Assembly (NCBI RefSeq): GCF_900109885.1
Contig: NZ_FOBS01000004.1
Span: 1-64,000 of the forward strand
Direction of reading: 5' to 3'
Length of the DNA: 64,000 nucleotides
DNA from: Syntrophus gentianae
Lineage (GTDB): Bacteria; Desulfobacterota; Syntrophia; Syntrophales; Syntrophaceae
Position numbers and translations under genes: made by a program. The notes below the pieces were generated by a model. It was not told the origin of the DNA. It searched no databases and was given only the letters and a program-made list of their open reading frames with translations. Within the stretch, counting starts at the first letter, position 1. The number at the start of each line of letters is the position of its first letter. Positions 11,837 to 21,074 of the stretch are shown piece by piece.

Positions 11837-12562
11837 CTACAACTTCTTGAAGACCAGGATCGCCCGGAAATCTCCCGTTTCAGGAAGGGCCAGGGTGTGC
11901 ACATCGGCCAGGCAGAGATCCCAGTCCGCAAGGGCTTCCGAAACGTCGGCCAGTTCCTCCCGATATCCGGCCCCTTTCATCGCGAAAATACGACCGGAGG
12001 GAGAGACCAGCTCTTTGCCCGCCTGGAGGTACTCCGGAAGTTTCAGGGCAGCCCGGGAAACCACCATCTCGAAGCGGTTCCGGTAGAACTCGTCCTTCAG
12101 CAGATCTTCCAACCGTTCCTGAAGGATGGACATTTCCTCCAGCTTCAGGATCCGGCAGAGGGATTTCAGAAACGACACCTTTTTACGGGAAGCCTCCAGA
12201 AGGGTGACCTTCAGACCGGGAAGGGAAATTTTCAAGGGAATTCCAGGAAATCCCCCTCCCGTGCCGATGTCGATAAGATGGCCGTCGGGAGCGGGGAGGT
12301 AGGGAACCAGCGTCAGGGAATCCAGGAAATGTTTGACGAAAACGTCCGCGGCAGATTCTGTGGAGGCGACCAGGTTGAACCGTGCGTTCCAGAAGTTCAG
12401 CTCCCGATAATAAAATCGGAAACTGTTCAACTGCTCCTCCGACAGGAAGACCCCGAAACCGGCGGCCGACTCTCTGAGGAGGCGCATTAAGCGCCCGGAT
12501 CCGGCGGAATTGAAATCGAAAGAAGAATTTTCCAAGAAGAGTTTCCTGACTACGATTCTCAT
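11837..12562 (-). CDS. rsmG: 16S rRNA (guanine-527-N7)-methyltransferase RsmG
   Basis: SAM-dependent methyltransferase that makes m7G527 in 16S rRNA (GidB family). The SAM-binding motif LIDIGTGGGFPGIPLKI is typical, followed by LLEASRKKVSFLK and VVSRAALKLPEYL, the family's conserved catalytic-face motifs. The annotated frame opens at 12562, but a methionine at residue 26 (12487, MRLLRESAAGFG) may be the real start, giving 216 residues, close to the usual 205-215. In many genomes mnmG/mnmE lie next to it; they are absent here and the neighbour is the divergent TrmJ-type gene. Confidence 0.93.
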   Translation of the reverse strand: MRIVVRKLFLENSSFDFNSAGSGRLMRLLRESAAGFGVFLSEEQLNSFRFYYRELNFWNARFNLVASTESAADVFVKHFLDSLTLVPYLPAPDGHLIDIGTGGGFPGIPLKISLPGLKVTLLEASRKKVSFLKSLCRILKLEEMSILQERLEDLLKDEFYRNRFEMVVSRAALKLPEYLQAGKELVSPSGRIFAMKGAGYREELADVSEALADWDLCLADVHTLALPETGDFRAILVFKKL

Positions 12563-12731
12563 CGTTTTGAACTTTTCTTTTGAGGAGAAAAGGATTAAGT
12601 ATTCGCCTTCTCTTTCTATGCAATTGGAGAAGACGTGTCAACTCCAAGCTGAGATACCACGTTGGTTTTTTTCATCAGGTAACAAGGCGGCAGGATCAAG
12701 CCTGTCAATCAAGGGAAGGTTTTCTGGAAAC

Positions 12732-13469
12732 ATGCGTCTGGCGGCAACTCGGGATCATATCGCGGTTGTTTTGAACCGGCCGAAATATGCCGGAAACATC
12801 GGTTCGGCGGCGCGCTGCGCCAAGAACATGGGGATTGAGCGGCTGATTGTGGTGAGCGACCGGGATTACCGGCAGGAGGAGATCCGGCAGATGTCCACCC
12901 ACCTTGCCGCCGATGTGGTCGATTCGATTGTCTATTGCCGGGATCTGGGCGAAGCCCTTTCCGGATTTTCGTATGTCGTCGGAACGACCGCGCGGCTGGG
13001 CCTTGCCCGGGGACCGGTGGTGTCACCCCGGGAAATGGCGGAACAGGCCGTCGAAATATCCCGGGAAAATGACGTGGCTTTGCTTTTCGGGCCGGAGGAC
13101 ACGGGATTGACCAATGAGGATCTACAGTACTGCCAGACCGTTGTTTCCATTCCCACTTCGGAGCGGTTCCGCTCCCTCAATCTTTCCCATGCGGTCATGA
13201 TCCTCTGTTACGAAATCTCCGTTGCCCAAACGGGAATTCCGGAGCGGTTCACCCCGAAAATGGCCTCCTCCCGGGAACTGGAGGGAATGTACGGGCATAT
13301 CGGCGCGCTCCTTCAGGAAATCGGTTTTTTGAATCCGGAAAATCCTGAATACTGGATGATGCATATCCGGAGGCTCTTTTCCCGGATACGCCTTTCGGCC
13401 AAGGAGGTCCGGATTGTCCGGGGGATCTGTCGGCAACTGTCCTGGTATCTCCACCATAAAAAAGAATGA
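12732..13469 (+). CDS. TrmJ-like SpoU-class RNA methyltransferase
   Basis: SPOUT-fold (TrmH/SpoU class) RNA 2'-O-methyltransferase, probably the tRNA Nm32 enzyme TrmJ. From the ATG at 12732 it is 245 residues, matching TrmJ length. Motifs include LNRPKYAGNIGSAARCAKNM (motif 1), LLFGPEDTGLTNEDL (motif 2) and ERFRSLNLSHAVMILCYE (motif 3), which together form the knotted SAM site. A longer frame opens at 12510 but its first 74 residues have no family match and overlap rsmG upstream sequence, so I use the internal start, which follows an AAGGGAAGG sequence. TrmJ rather than another SpoU member is inferred from length and C-terminal extension. Confidence 0.88.
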   Translation: MRLAATRDHIAVVLNRPKYAGNIGSAARCAKNMGIERLIVVSDRDYRQEEIRQMSTHLAADVVDSIVYCRDLGEALSGFSYVVGTTARLGLARGPVVSPREMAEQAVEISRENDVALLFGPEDTGLTNEDLQYCQTVVSIPTSERFRSLNLSHAVMILCYEISVAQTGIPERFTPKMASSRELEGMYGHIGALLQEIGFLNPENPEYWMMHIRRLFSRIRLSAKEVRIVRGICRQLSWYLHHKKE

Positions 13470-13950
13470 CTTTTCCGTTCTAATTCCTTCCTTTCATGAA
13501 ATTTGCAATGCCGCATTCCCGGAGAGATGACCCCTTTTCTCCATAAACAACGACGAAATCCCATCTTTTGAAAAGATTTAAGGTCTGATCGGGCTCTTTG
13601 ATTAAAAATAGCCCTGATTTCCTCGGCAATTTTTGTAATTTGATATTAATTTTTGATATATTGTAGATAAAGACCACACAATAAAGGGGTGGATCGCTGA
13701 ATATAAAAACATTACAACGGAATTGATTATTTCTTGTTATTTGTTATAACCTTTTATACAGGTTGATCGTTCTTTGGAAAGTTGCCAGCTTTTTTGTTCA
13801 ATATCTTCCACAGCCCATGTCATGGCTCCCATGAAATGCGCCTGTTGAATTTGATCTATTTCATTTTCTTTTTCCCGCAAAAGTTGAGGCTACAACGATA
13901 TGACTATGTTTTCAGGGTTTTCAAAGCCAACATTAAGGAGATAAAACAGC
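13470..13950. promoter_or_regulatory. AT-rich leader of the T6SS locus with a putative promoter
   Basis: No gene is supported in this 481-base gap. It is AT-rich in its middle and leads into the 24-kb rightward T6SS run. A possible sigma-70-type promoter is TTGATT at 13723-13728 and TATAAC at 13745-13750 (spacing 16). I looked for a GG-N10-GC sigma-54 element, as found at some T6SS loci, and did not find one. An AAGGAG ribosome-binding site precedes the tssH start. Confidence 0.35.
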
Positions 13951-16533
13951 ATGCTTATTGAGAAATTTTCGGTAAAAGCTCAGGATTACATTGAAAGTGC
14001 CTGCCGGCTCGCAGTGAAAAGAGATCACGAGTATGTAACGCCATGGCATATGCTTTCCGTTATGCTGAAACCCAACGATGACCTGACTCGGAACTATCTT
14101 TCTCAGACCGAGATGAATCTGGAAGCCCTCGGGGCCAGGGTGGACGGCAAACTGCTCACTCAACCGAAGGGTAAAGAGGGCACTTCTCAGACGCCGATCA
14201 ACCGCGATTTGGAAAAAGTGTTTATCCTGGCCGAGGAGGAAAGCCAAAGGACAAAGGAAAAATATATCGGCATTCATCATATCGTGCTGGGCATGCTTGC
14301 CACGGAGGACATTGCCGAGGCTTTTTTCGACGCAGGAGCGGATCAGCCGGAGCTTGAGGCCCTTCTCAGACAGCCGCAAAGGGGCCGTTTTTCGGGGGGA
14401 GACAGCGAATCCGGCGATTTCGAATATCTGGCCAAATATACCCTGGACCTGACGGAGCGAGCCCGGAAAGGGGAACTGGACCCCGTCATCGGCCGGGACC
14501 AGGAAGTCCGGTTTGCCATCCAGATTCTCAGCCGCAGACTCAAGAACAACCCCATCATTATCGGTGAACCCGGCGTCGGCAAGACCGCTATCGTTGAAGG
14601 CCTCGCCCAGCGCATCATCAGCGGGGATGTCCCGGAGGATTTGAAATCAGCGGCCATCCTATCCCTGGATATGGGGCAGTTGATCGCCGGGGCGAAATAC
14701 CGGGGAGAATTCGAGGAGCGCTTTAAACGGCTGCTGCAGGAAGTCTCCGATGCCGGCAATGTGATCCTCTTCATCGATGAAATCCATATGCTGATCGGCG
14801 CCGGAGGTTCTGAAGGCGCCATGGACGCGGCAAATCTGATCAAACCCGCCCTGTCCAGAGGGGAAATTCGTTGCATTGGTGCGACAACTCTGGAAGAATA
14901 TAGAAAACACTTTGAGAAGGATGCGGCGCTGATGCGCCGATTCCAGGTTGTGATGGTGGAAGAGCCCAGCCTTGATGAAACCGTTACCATCCTTCGCGGA
15001 GTGAAGAAAAAATACGAAGTGCATCACGGTGTCCAGATTCTGGATGCCGCACTCGTTGCGGCAGCGAAACTCTCTAACCGGTATATCACGGACCGTTTTC
15101 TTCCGGACAAGGCCGTTGATCTGATCGACCAGGCATCGGCGTCCCTGCGCATCAGTCTTTCGTCAAAGCCTGAGGAAATCGATAAAATCGACCGCCGGAT
15201 TGTCGATCTGGAAGTTGAATCCCATGCGTTACAGCAGGAAGCGGAGACTGAAAACGAAGAACGTCTCAGCCATCTTCAGAAAGAAATCGAAGAACTCAAG
15301 GAATCAAGCCAAAAGCTGACGGAAAGATGGGAGAAGGAAAAGAAGGCCCTTACGGAGGTCCAGAAGGCCAAGAAGACGCTCGAGGAAGCCAACCAGGAAA
15401 TGGAACAGAAGATCCGGGAAGAGGATTTCTCCCGGGTGGCCGAACTGCAGTACAAGATCATCCCGCAATGCAATAAGATTTTAGAAGAATACGCCGATGT
15501 CGATCTTTCCGACAAAGGGTTCCTGCGTCGAACCATCACGGAAGACGACATTGCCGATACCGTTTCCAGGCTGACCAATATTCCGGTCTCCAAGCTCCTC
15601 GGTTCCGAAATTGACAAGCTCCTGCACCTCGAGGATCACCTGCGCCAGCGGGTTATCGGCCAGGATCACGTGCTTTCGACCATCGCCAAGGCAATTCGAC
15701 GTTCCCGGGCCGGCGTGCAGAACCCGAACCGGCCCATCGCTTCCTTTCTCATGCTCGGCCCTACGGGCGTGGGAAAAACAGAGGTCTGTAAAACCCTGGC
15801 GGAATTCATGTTTGATGATGAACGTTCCCTTGTCAGGATTGACATGAGCGAGTTCATGGAAAAGCATTCCGTGGCCCGACTGGTCGGAGCCCCTCCGGGC
15901 TACGTCGGTTACGAAGAGGGGGGCATCCTGACCAACACCATCCGCCGCAAGCCCTACAGTGTGATTCTTTTTGATGAAGTGGAAAAAGGACATGCGGATG
16001 TCTTCAATCTCTTCCTTCAGCTGCTGGATGACGGACGCCTGACGGACAGTCATGGTCAGACGGTGAATTTTTCAAACACCGTGGTGCTGATGACCTCCAA
16101 CCTTGGTTCGGAAAGTATCCGGCCCGCCGAAACGGAGGAAGAAATCCAGGAGATGAATGCCCAGATCATGAAGGCCGTCCGGTCGCATTTCCGTCCGGAA
16201 TTCATCAACCGTCTCGATGATATTCTCGTCTTCAAGCAATTGACCCTGGAGGGGATGAAGATCATCGCCGACATACAGCTCAAACGTCTTGCAAAATTGT
16301 TGAAAGACAAGGATATTCAGTTACAGGTCAAGGACGAGGTCCTGACGCTTCTGGCCGAACTCGGCTTTAATCCCCTCATGGGCGCGAGGCCCTTGAACAG
16401 GGTCATCCAGACGCGCCTCCAGGATCCTCTGGCCGAGGACATCATTGCGGGAAACATCAAGCCGGGGGACACCGTTACTGTTTCCGTGGCGGAGAATTCG
16501 TTTGTCCTCGGGGTGAACGAACCTGAAGAATAG
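13951..16533 (+). CDS. tssH: T6SS AAA+ unfoldase TssH (ClpV/ClpB family)
   Basis: Hsp100 disaggregase that in T6SS dismantles contracted TssB/TssC sheath for reuse. The 860 residues have a double-Clp N-domain (about 1-150), AAA1 with GEPGVGKT at residue 205, a coiled-coil middle domain (about 390-520, rich in Glu/Lys) and AAA2 with GPTGVGKT at residue 603. The C-terminal region FNPLMGARPLNRVIQ is typical of ClpB. The sequence is notably ClpB-like, including a middle domain of ClpB size. I assign it to the T6SS because it opens the locus and no other unfoldase is present. A housekeeping ClpB serving both roles is the alternative. Confidence 0.82.
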   Translation: MLIEKFSVKAQDYIESACRLAVKRDHEYVTPWHMLSVMLKPNDDLTRNYLSQTEMNLEALGARVDGKLLTQPKGKEGTSQTPINRDLEKVFILAEEESQRTKEKYIGIHHIVLGMLATEDIAEAFFDAGADQPELEALLRQPQRGRFSGGDSESGDFEYLAKYTLDLTERARKGELDPVIGRDQEVRFAIQILSRRLKNNPIIIGEPGVGKTAIVEGLAQRIISGDVPEDLKSAAILSLDMGQLIAGAKYRGEFEERFKRLLQEVSDAGNVILFIDEIHMLIGAGGSEGAMDAANLIKPALSRGEIRCIGATTLEEYRKHFEKDAALMRRFQVVMVEEPSLDETVTILRGVKKKYEVHHGVQILDAALVAAAKLSNRYITDRFLPDKAVDLIDQASASLRISLSSKPEEIDKIDRRIVDLEVESHALQQEAETENEERLSHLQKEIEELKESSQKLTERWEKEKKALTEVQKAKKTLEEANQEMEQKIREEDFSRVAELQYKIIPQCNKILEEYADVDLSDKGFLRRTITEDDIADTVSRLTNIPVSKLLGSEIDKLLHLEDHLRQRVIGQDHVLSTIAKAIRRSRAGVQNPNRPIASFLMLGPTGVGKTEVCKTLAEFMFDDERSLVRIDMSEFMEKHSVARLVGAPPGYVGYEEGGILTNTIRRKPYSVILFDEVEKGHADVFNLFLQLLDDGRLTDSHGQTVNFSNTVVLMTSNLGSESIRPAETEEEIQEMNAQIMKAVRSHFRPEFINRLDDILVFKQLTLEGMKIIADIQLKRLAKLLKDKDIQLQVKDEVLTLLAELGFNPLMGARPLNRVIQTRLQDPLAEDIIAGNIKPGDTVTVSVAENSFVLGVNEPEE

Positions 16534-16632
16534 TTCGAATAGGCCTTGAGTCTCAGGGTGCTCCTTATGTACCTTTTGCTGAAGATTTGCGGAATCGATG
16601 TTTTTTGGGATGGAGTGGATGTTCATTAGCAG

Positions 16633-19600
16633 ATGAAGGTGGATGATTCTATGGATTTGCTCCCTTGGATGACCGGATCTGTCCGGAACTTCTTTTCGGT
16701 GGATAACTGGCCGTATCTTCTCGCTGCCGTTGCTGTCCTGGGTGTTTTGATCCTTGCTGCGCTCCTGGTTTATTATTTGATCAGGAAACGCCGGAAAGCC
16801 CGCGGGGAAAACAAGCCGGCGGAATCTGACATCGGAAAAACAGCGGCAAAGAAGGCGATCCCCCCTTCAAGCCTTGCCAGGATATGGAAAGATTTTCTCA
16901 AGGAGATCCCCTGGTCGATCAGGCCGAACATCCTGGCCTACGAGCACTTCATTGTCTTCGGTGAAGCCGGTTCCGGCAAAAGCGCCCTGATTGACAATTA
17001 TACGGACTGGCAGGGGCGTGCGCGACAGTTCTATCCCAGCTACACGACAAATCCGCTTTTGCAGATCTATCTCGGCTCAAAGGTTCTGATTCAGGAGATT
17101 CCGGCTGCTCTCCTGGACGATACATCGGAGGATGTCCGCCGCGCTCTGCTTAAACTGTGGAAACCACTTTTTCGGAGACATGATCCGACCGTCGTCATTG
17201 TCTTGAACGGAGCGGAGTTTCAGACGGATGATCCGGAATATCTGGAATATCTGAAGCAAAAGGCGCAGATGATCCGGGGAAAAATCAATCTGCTCGGGAA
17301 TATCCGGAAAAAGCCGGTCAAGGTGCGCATCGTCCTGACCTTGATGGACCAGATCGAGGGGTTTTCCGAATTTTCCCAATTTCTTACCGGGAACGACATT
17401 CCCTTGAAACTCGAGTTCCGCTCAAAAACCGATTTTCAAGACATTTCCGAACGCCCTGATGCGCTTGAGGAAAAGAAAATAGCGGAAGACCGTTCAAAAA
17501 CGAATATCAAGGATCTTTCCGGATGCCTGGATCCGTACGAGGAACATCTTACCCGCGCCCTTCTCTCCCTTCCCGCGGACCAGTATCTGAAGGCGATCAC
17601 CTTCATGCGACAGGGGCCGAAACTCTTTCAGGATCTGTCCGTATTCATCAAATTCCTTCAAAACCCTGATCCATTGTCCCTGGAACCGGAAGTGACGCAG
17701 TTCTATCTGACTTCGCAGGTCGAGGGAGAACCCTCGGTGTTGAATCCCTTTGCCCCTTCGCTGACCGCCCGGGAAATCAAGAAAATCGATCCTTATTTCA
17801 AACACCGCGTTGCCGCCGCTGCCATAGGGTTTGCGGGACTTGCTTTTTTGGGCGCCGCATATTTCCATGGACGAAGCCTGGTTGTCGAAAGATATCGGAC
17901 CCTGGCGCGTGTCGAAGCCTTTCCCCCTGCCCGCTACGATCAGAAGATCCATGAGATTCTGCCATCCGTCTATGTGCAGCAGCATCCCCTGATGAACGTT
18001 TTTCCTGATTTTTTCCCGGAAATCAACAGGGAGATCACCAACCGCTGCATGGACAACATTCGCAGATTCTATCTCTTGCCCGGATTGGATAGACTCTGTG
18101 CGGCAACGACGGTAAAATCGCCTGTCGCTGCCGGGCGTATTGTAACGATCCGCAGCATCGATCAGCAATATCGAGGGACAATTGACGAAGCCCAGGACAA
18201 GGCCGTCTACCTGCTGGCTTTGATCTATGCCACCCGGAATAACGAACTGGGGAAGCTGATTCGGCATAATTCAGCCTCCTGGTCGCAGATCCTCAATCTA
18301 TCCAAGGAAATGATTGAGGACTACGTCCATAACAACGAATCCTCCGCCGGCGTTTCTCTTGCCGGGAAAAGGATTTCCTTCAGTCCATCTCAAGGGACGG
18401 TAGAAGATCCGCGCCGCTGGATGGTTTACTTTACGGAGATTGGCCGTCTTTATCGGCAGCCTGTTCTGAGCCGGTCGGAATTCGAGCGGCTGCAGAAGGA
18501 AACGGATCAGTTTCTCGGGATGATCCAGCAACTGGAGCTTTACGACCTTACCGTCAGACTGGCGGAGCTGCTGAGAAAGGAAATTCCGTCGGACATCAAT
18601 CTGGAGATGATTTCTCATAAGGAATCTGAGCTCAGGCAGGAGGCGATTAAAAATTTCCTGAACTTCATAAAGAATTCCAATATCAGTTATCCGGAAGTGG
18701 TGGAAAGATCAGGGTTTACCGGACTGCTGGAAAATCTCAAGGCGATGCTCGCTTTCAAGGAACCGCAAGGGGTGAGTAATCTGTCGTTCAGCTTTTCCCT
18801 GGGTGGGGAGGCATTCAGCTTCAGCGCCCAGCAATGGCAGGACCTCCTGAATCGAAGCAGGATCTCCCTGCTGTTGAGAGAGTTTGTCAACCGCCACAAA
18901 AATCAGGATGGCCTGCTCTTCTTCCCCTCTGATCAAGAATTTGGCGATCTGGTCATGAATGCGTCAAATGATGGACGCTTTTTGTTCATCGGTCATGCCA
19001 GAGTCGACGGCAGGTTCACGAAAGAGGCCATTGAAAAGAGAGTCAGGCCGATGTTGACGGAACTGCCCGATGTCATCGCCCGTTTGCCGGTTTCCCCGGA
19101 AGACAAATCCTATTTTTCGAATTTCCTGTTCAAAGAGATTGACATCTACGGACGCCGGTATGCGCAGTCCTTCCGGAAATACTACCTGGAATTCGATATC
19201 AAGGCCGGTTCCCCGGCCGCGCTGCGCTTTGTCTTGAGCCAGATGGTGCTACCCTCGTCGCCATTGAGAGAAGTTCTGGTGAACATGATGGACAACACCC
19301 TGATCGATCCCGGCAAGAATGAGTACATGCAGGCCTTTGTACGGAACCTGGCGGAATTTGAGTTCATCAGGCGTCTCATGGGCGAGCAGAAGGGAACGTT
19401 TCCGGAGCTGGATCGATACAAAGTCCTGATTGAACAAATGCTGGCGGACATTCAGGAGCAACAGGAACCTGCCGAAAAGAAGGATAGGGAAGATCCCTAT
19501 GCCCAGTTCAAAACCCGCTTGTCCCCCCTTGGCCGGATCAGCTTCGCCATCTTCAATAATGAGAAGGATTCGTATGTAAACCTGGTGAAGCTCTGGCTCG

Positions 19601-20487
19601 ACAGCGTCGCGGTGCCCCGCGGCTGGCAGGATATCTTCCTGGCTCCCGTCTGGCAGGCCTATTTCCTGGGCATGGGTGAAATTGAAACGGAAATGGCTAA
19701 AACATGGAAAGAGCTCTGGCAGACCGATATCCAGCCGCTATATTCCAAGTTTCCCTTCAGCAGTTCTTCCGGAGAGGAGGTTTCCGTCGATGAACTTAGA
19801 AATGCGACGCACCCCGCGGGACATTTCTGGCAAACCTATCAGGCCATGTTTTCGCCTTTCTGCAAGGAGGAAGGACGGCGGTGGAAGAAGAAAAACGGCC
19901 CCTATAATGTGCCGAAGCTTCCGAATAACTTGCTGACGGCGCTCAATGCCGCTTCACAGCTTTCTGCCGTTCTGTGGGATAAGGAAGGCAAAGAACGTCC
20001 CCTGGAGTTCATGGTCAGGCCGAAACCTCTGCCTGCCGTGCTTCCCAATGAGCCGACCGCGGCATTGTCCTATCTGCAGGCGGGAGAATCCGTTGTCTTT
20101 GGCTTTAATCAGAAGCCGTCGTGGAAGAAGATCAAAGTCAACTGGCAAAGCCCATACTGGGCGGCAGTGGGGATGGAATTTACAACTCGGGACAAACCTG
20201 TCAGAATCAAAAGATCGATCGAGATTCCGTCCTCAAACTGGGCTTTTTACCGTCTTCTTCAGAAGGCGGAAGGACCCCAGGGTGCCGCCAGGCCCAACGG
20301 TTCCGATAAAGGAATTCAACCCGCCGGTTCTGGCTACAATCCGGCCAATGGTAAAAAAGCCGGTGATTTCAAGACGTACTCATGGGTCATCAGGCCCCCG
20401 GCGATAGATGGACAGGGTCGCTCGATGATGAACGTCCTTTTTGACATCCAGAATGATCCGTGGGCCATCTTCATAGTGCCCCGTTAA
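16633..20487 (+). CDS. tssM: T6SS membrane protein TssM (IcmF)
   Basis: Large inner-membrane protein that forms the trans-envelope complex with TssL and TssJ. It has 1284 residues. One N-terminal membrane helix spans about residues 27-50. A cytoplasmic P-loop domain follows with GEAGSGKS at about 110-117, and a second helix lies at about 393-413. The long C-terminal periplasmic part would contact TssJ. Typical TssM has three helices, so the first N-terminal helix seems to be missing. Methionine 7 (16651) is a possible alternative start, with GGTGG upstream. The intact Walker A motif suggests an ATP/GTP-binding form. tssJ follows directly. Confidence 0.93.
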   Translation: MKVDDSMDLLPWMTGSVRNFFSVDNWPYLLAAVAVLGVLILAALLVYYLIRKRRKARGENKPAESDIGKTAAKKAIPPSSLARIWKDFLKEIPWSIRPNILAYEHFIVFGEAGSGKSALIDNYTDWQGRARQFYPSYTTNPLLQIYLGSKVLIQEIPAALLDDTSEDVRRALLKLWKPLFRRHDPTVVIVLNGAEFQTDDPEYLEYLKQKAQMIRGKINLLGNIRKKPVKVRIVLTLMDQIEGFSEFSQFLTGNDIPLKLEFRSKTDFQDISERPDALEEKKIAEDRSKTNIKDLSGCLDPYEEHLTRALLSLPADQYLKAITFMRQGPKLFQDLSVFIKFLQNPDPLSLEPEVTQFYLTSQVEGEPSVLNPFAPSLTAREIKKIDPYFKHRVAAAAIGFAGLAFLGAAYFHGRSLVVERYRTLARVEAFPPARYDQKIHEILPSVYVQQHPLMNVFPDFFPEINREITNRCMDNIRRFYLLPGLDRLCAATTVKSPVAAGRIVTIRSIDQQYRGTIDEAQDKAVYLLALIYATRNNELGKLIRHNSASWSQILNLSKEMIEDYVHNNESSAGVSLAGKRISFSPSQGTVEDPRRWMVYFTEIGRLYRQPVLSRSEFERLQKETDQFLGMIQQLELYDLTVRLAELLRKEIPSDINLEMISHKESELRQEAIKNFLNFIKNSNISYPEVVERSGFTGLLENLKAMLAFKEPQGVSNLSFSFSLGGEAFSFSAQQWQDLLNRSRISLLLREFVNRHKNQDGLLFFPSDQEFGDLVMNASNDGRFLFIGHARVDGRFTKEAIEKRVRPMLTELPDVIARLPVSPEDKSYFSNFLFKEIDIYGRRYAQSFRKYYLEFDIKAGSPAALRFVLSQMVLPSSPLREVLVNMMDNTLIDPGKNEYMQAFVRNLAEFEFIRRLMGEQKGTFPELDRYKVLIEQMLADIQEQQEPAEKKDREDPYAQFKTRLSPLGRISFAIFNNEKDSYVNLVKLWLDSVAVPRGWQDIFLAPVWQAYFLGMGEIETEMAKTWKELWQTDIQPLYSKFPFSSSSGEEVSVDELRNATHPAGHFWQTYQAMFSPFCKEEGRRWKKKNGPYNVPKLPNNLLTALNAASQLSAVLWDKEGKERPLEFMVRPKPLPAVLPNEPTAALSYLQAGESVVFGFNQKPSWKKIKVNWQSPYWAAVGMEFTTRDKPVRIKRSIEIPSSNWAFYRLLQKAEGPQGAARPNGSDKGIQPAGSGYNPANGKKAGDFKTYSWVIRPPAIDGQGRSMMNVLFDIQNDPWAIFIVPR

Positions 20488-20555
20488 AGGGGCGGTTCGT
20501 TTCAGGTGGTCTGAACTTTTATCCCCAAGGGGGAATATGCTCAGGATATCGTCTC

Positions 20556-21035
20556 ATGTTGAAATTTCATCAAAAAGACACTGTTGAAGGATTTGCAGGG
20601 AGTGCGATCATCATCCTTTTCCTCCTCACCCTGATGGGGTGCCTCTGCGGCTGCGGGAAATCCGCCGTCAAGCAGGAGCAGATTCTTTTCAACATCCTTC
20701 CCGATGTACGGATCAACGACGAGCGGCCTGTGTATATTGTGATCCGCAAGGTGAACAGAACGGAATTTCAGATCCATGATTACGATTTTATCTCCGATAT
20801 GGTCTATGCCAATCCCCCCAATGAGAGCCTCCTGGACTGGCATATGCTCATGCCCGGACAGAAAGAAAAGATAAAGGTCATAAAGCCCGACAAATCGGAT
20901 ATCGGGGTCTATGTCCTCTTCGCCAATCCCGGTGAAACCTGGAAACTGCTCTTTGAAGCCCCCCTGAAGACGGAATATCACATTAAAGTTAAAAATAATG
21001 AGATAGAAGAATACCAAAAAGGATTTTTGTGGTGA
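20556..21035 (+). CDS. tssJ: T6SS outer-membrane lipoprotein TssJ
   Basis: Lipoprotein anchoring the T6SS membrane complex in the outer membrane by binding the TssM periplasmic domain. From the ATG at 20556 it has 159 residues. It opens with a hydrophobic signal segment and a lipobox LMGC (Cys29), followed by the beta-sandwich fold typical of TssJ, with the landmark pattern MLMPGQKEKI about two-thirds along. The longer frame starting at 20460 overlaps the end of tssM and would bury the signal peptide, so I reject it. The tssM-tssJ order supports the assignment despite low sequence conservation in this family. Confidence 0.85.
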   Translation: MLKFHQKDTVEGFAGSAIIILFLLTLMGCLCGCGKSAVKQEQILFNILPDVRINDERPVYIVIRKVNRTEFQIHDYDFISDMVYANPPNESLLDWHMLMPGQKEKIKVIKPDKSDIGVYVLFANPGETWKLLFEAPLKTEYHIKVKNNEIEEYQKGFLW

Positions 21036-21074
21036 CGGCTGCCGGAGGGCAGAAGAATTTTTAAAGGTACATCC

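Noticed and set aside
12510-12731. Longer N-terminus for the TrmJ-like gene
   Set aside because: It adds 74 residues without family match and overlaps the rsmG start region; the internal ATG gives the standard TrmJ length.
13470-13950. Sigma-54 promoter for the T6SS
   Set aside because: A TTGGAAAGTTGCC stretch looked tempting but the GG-GC spacing is 6, not 10 bases.
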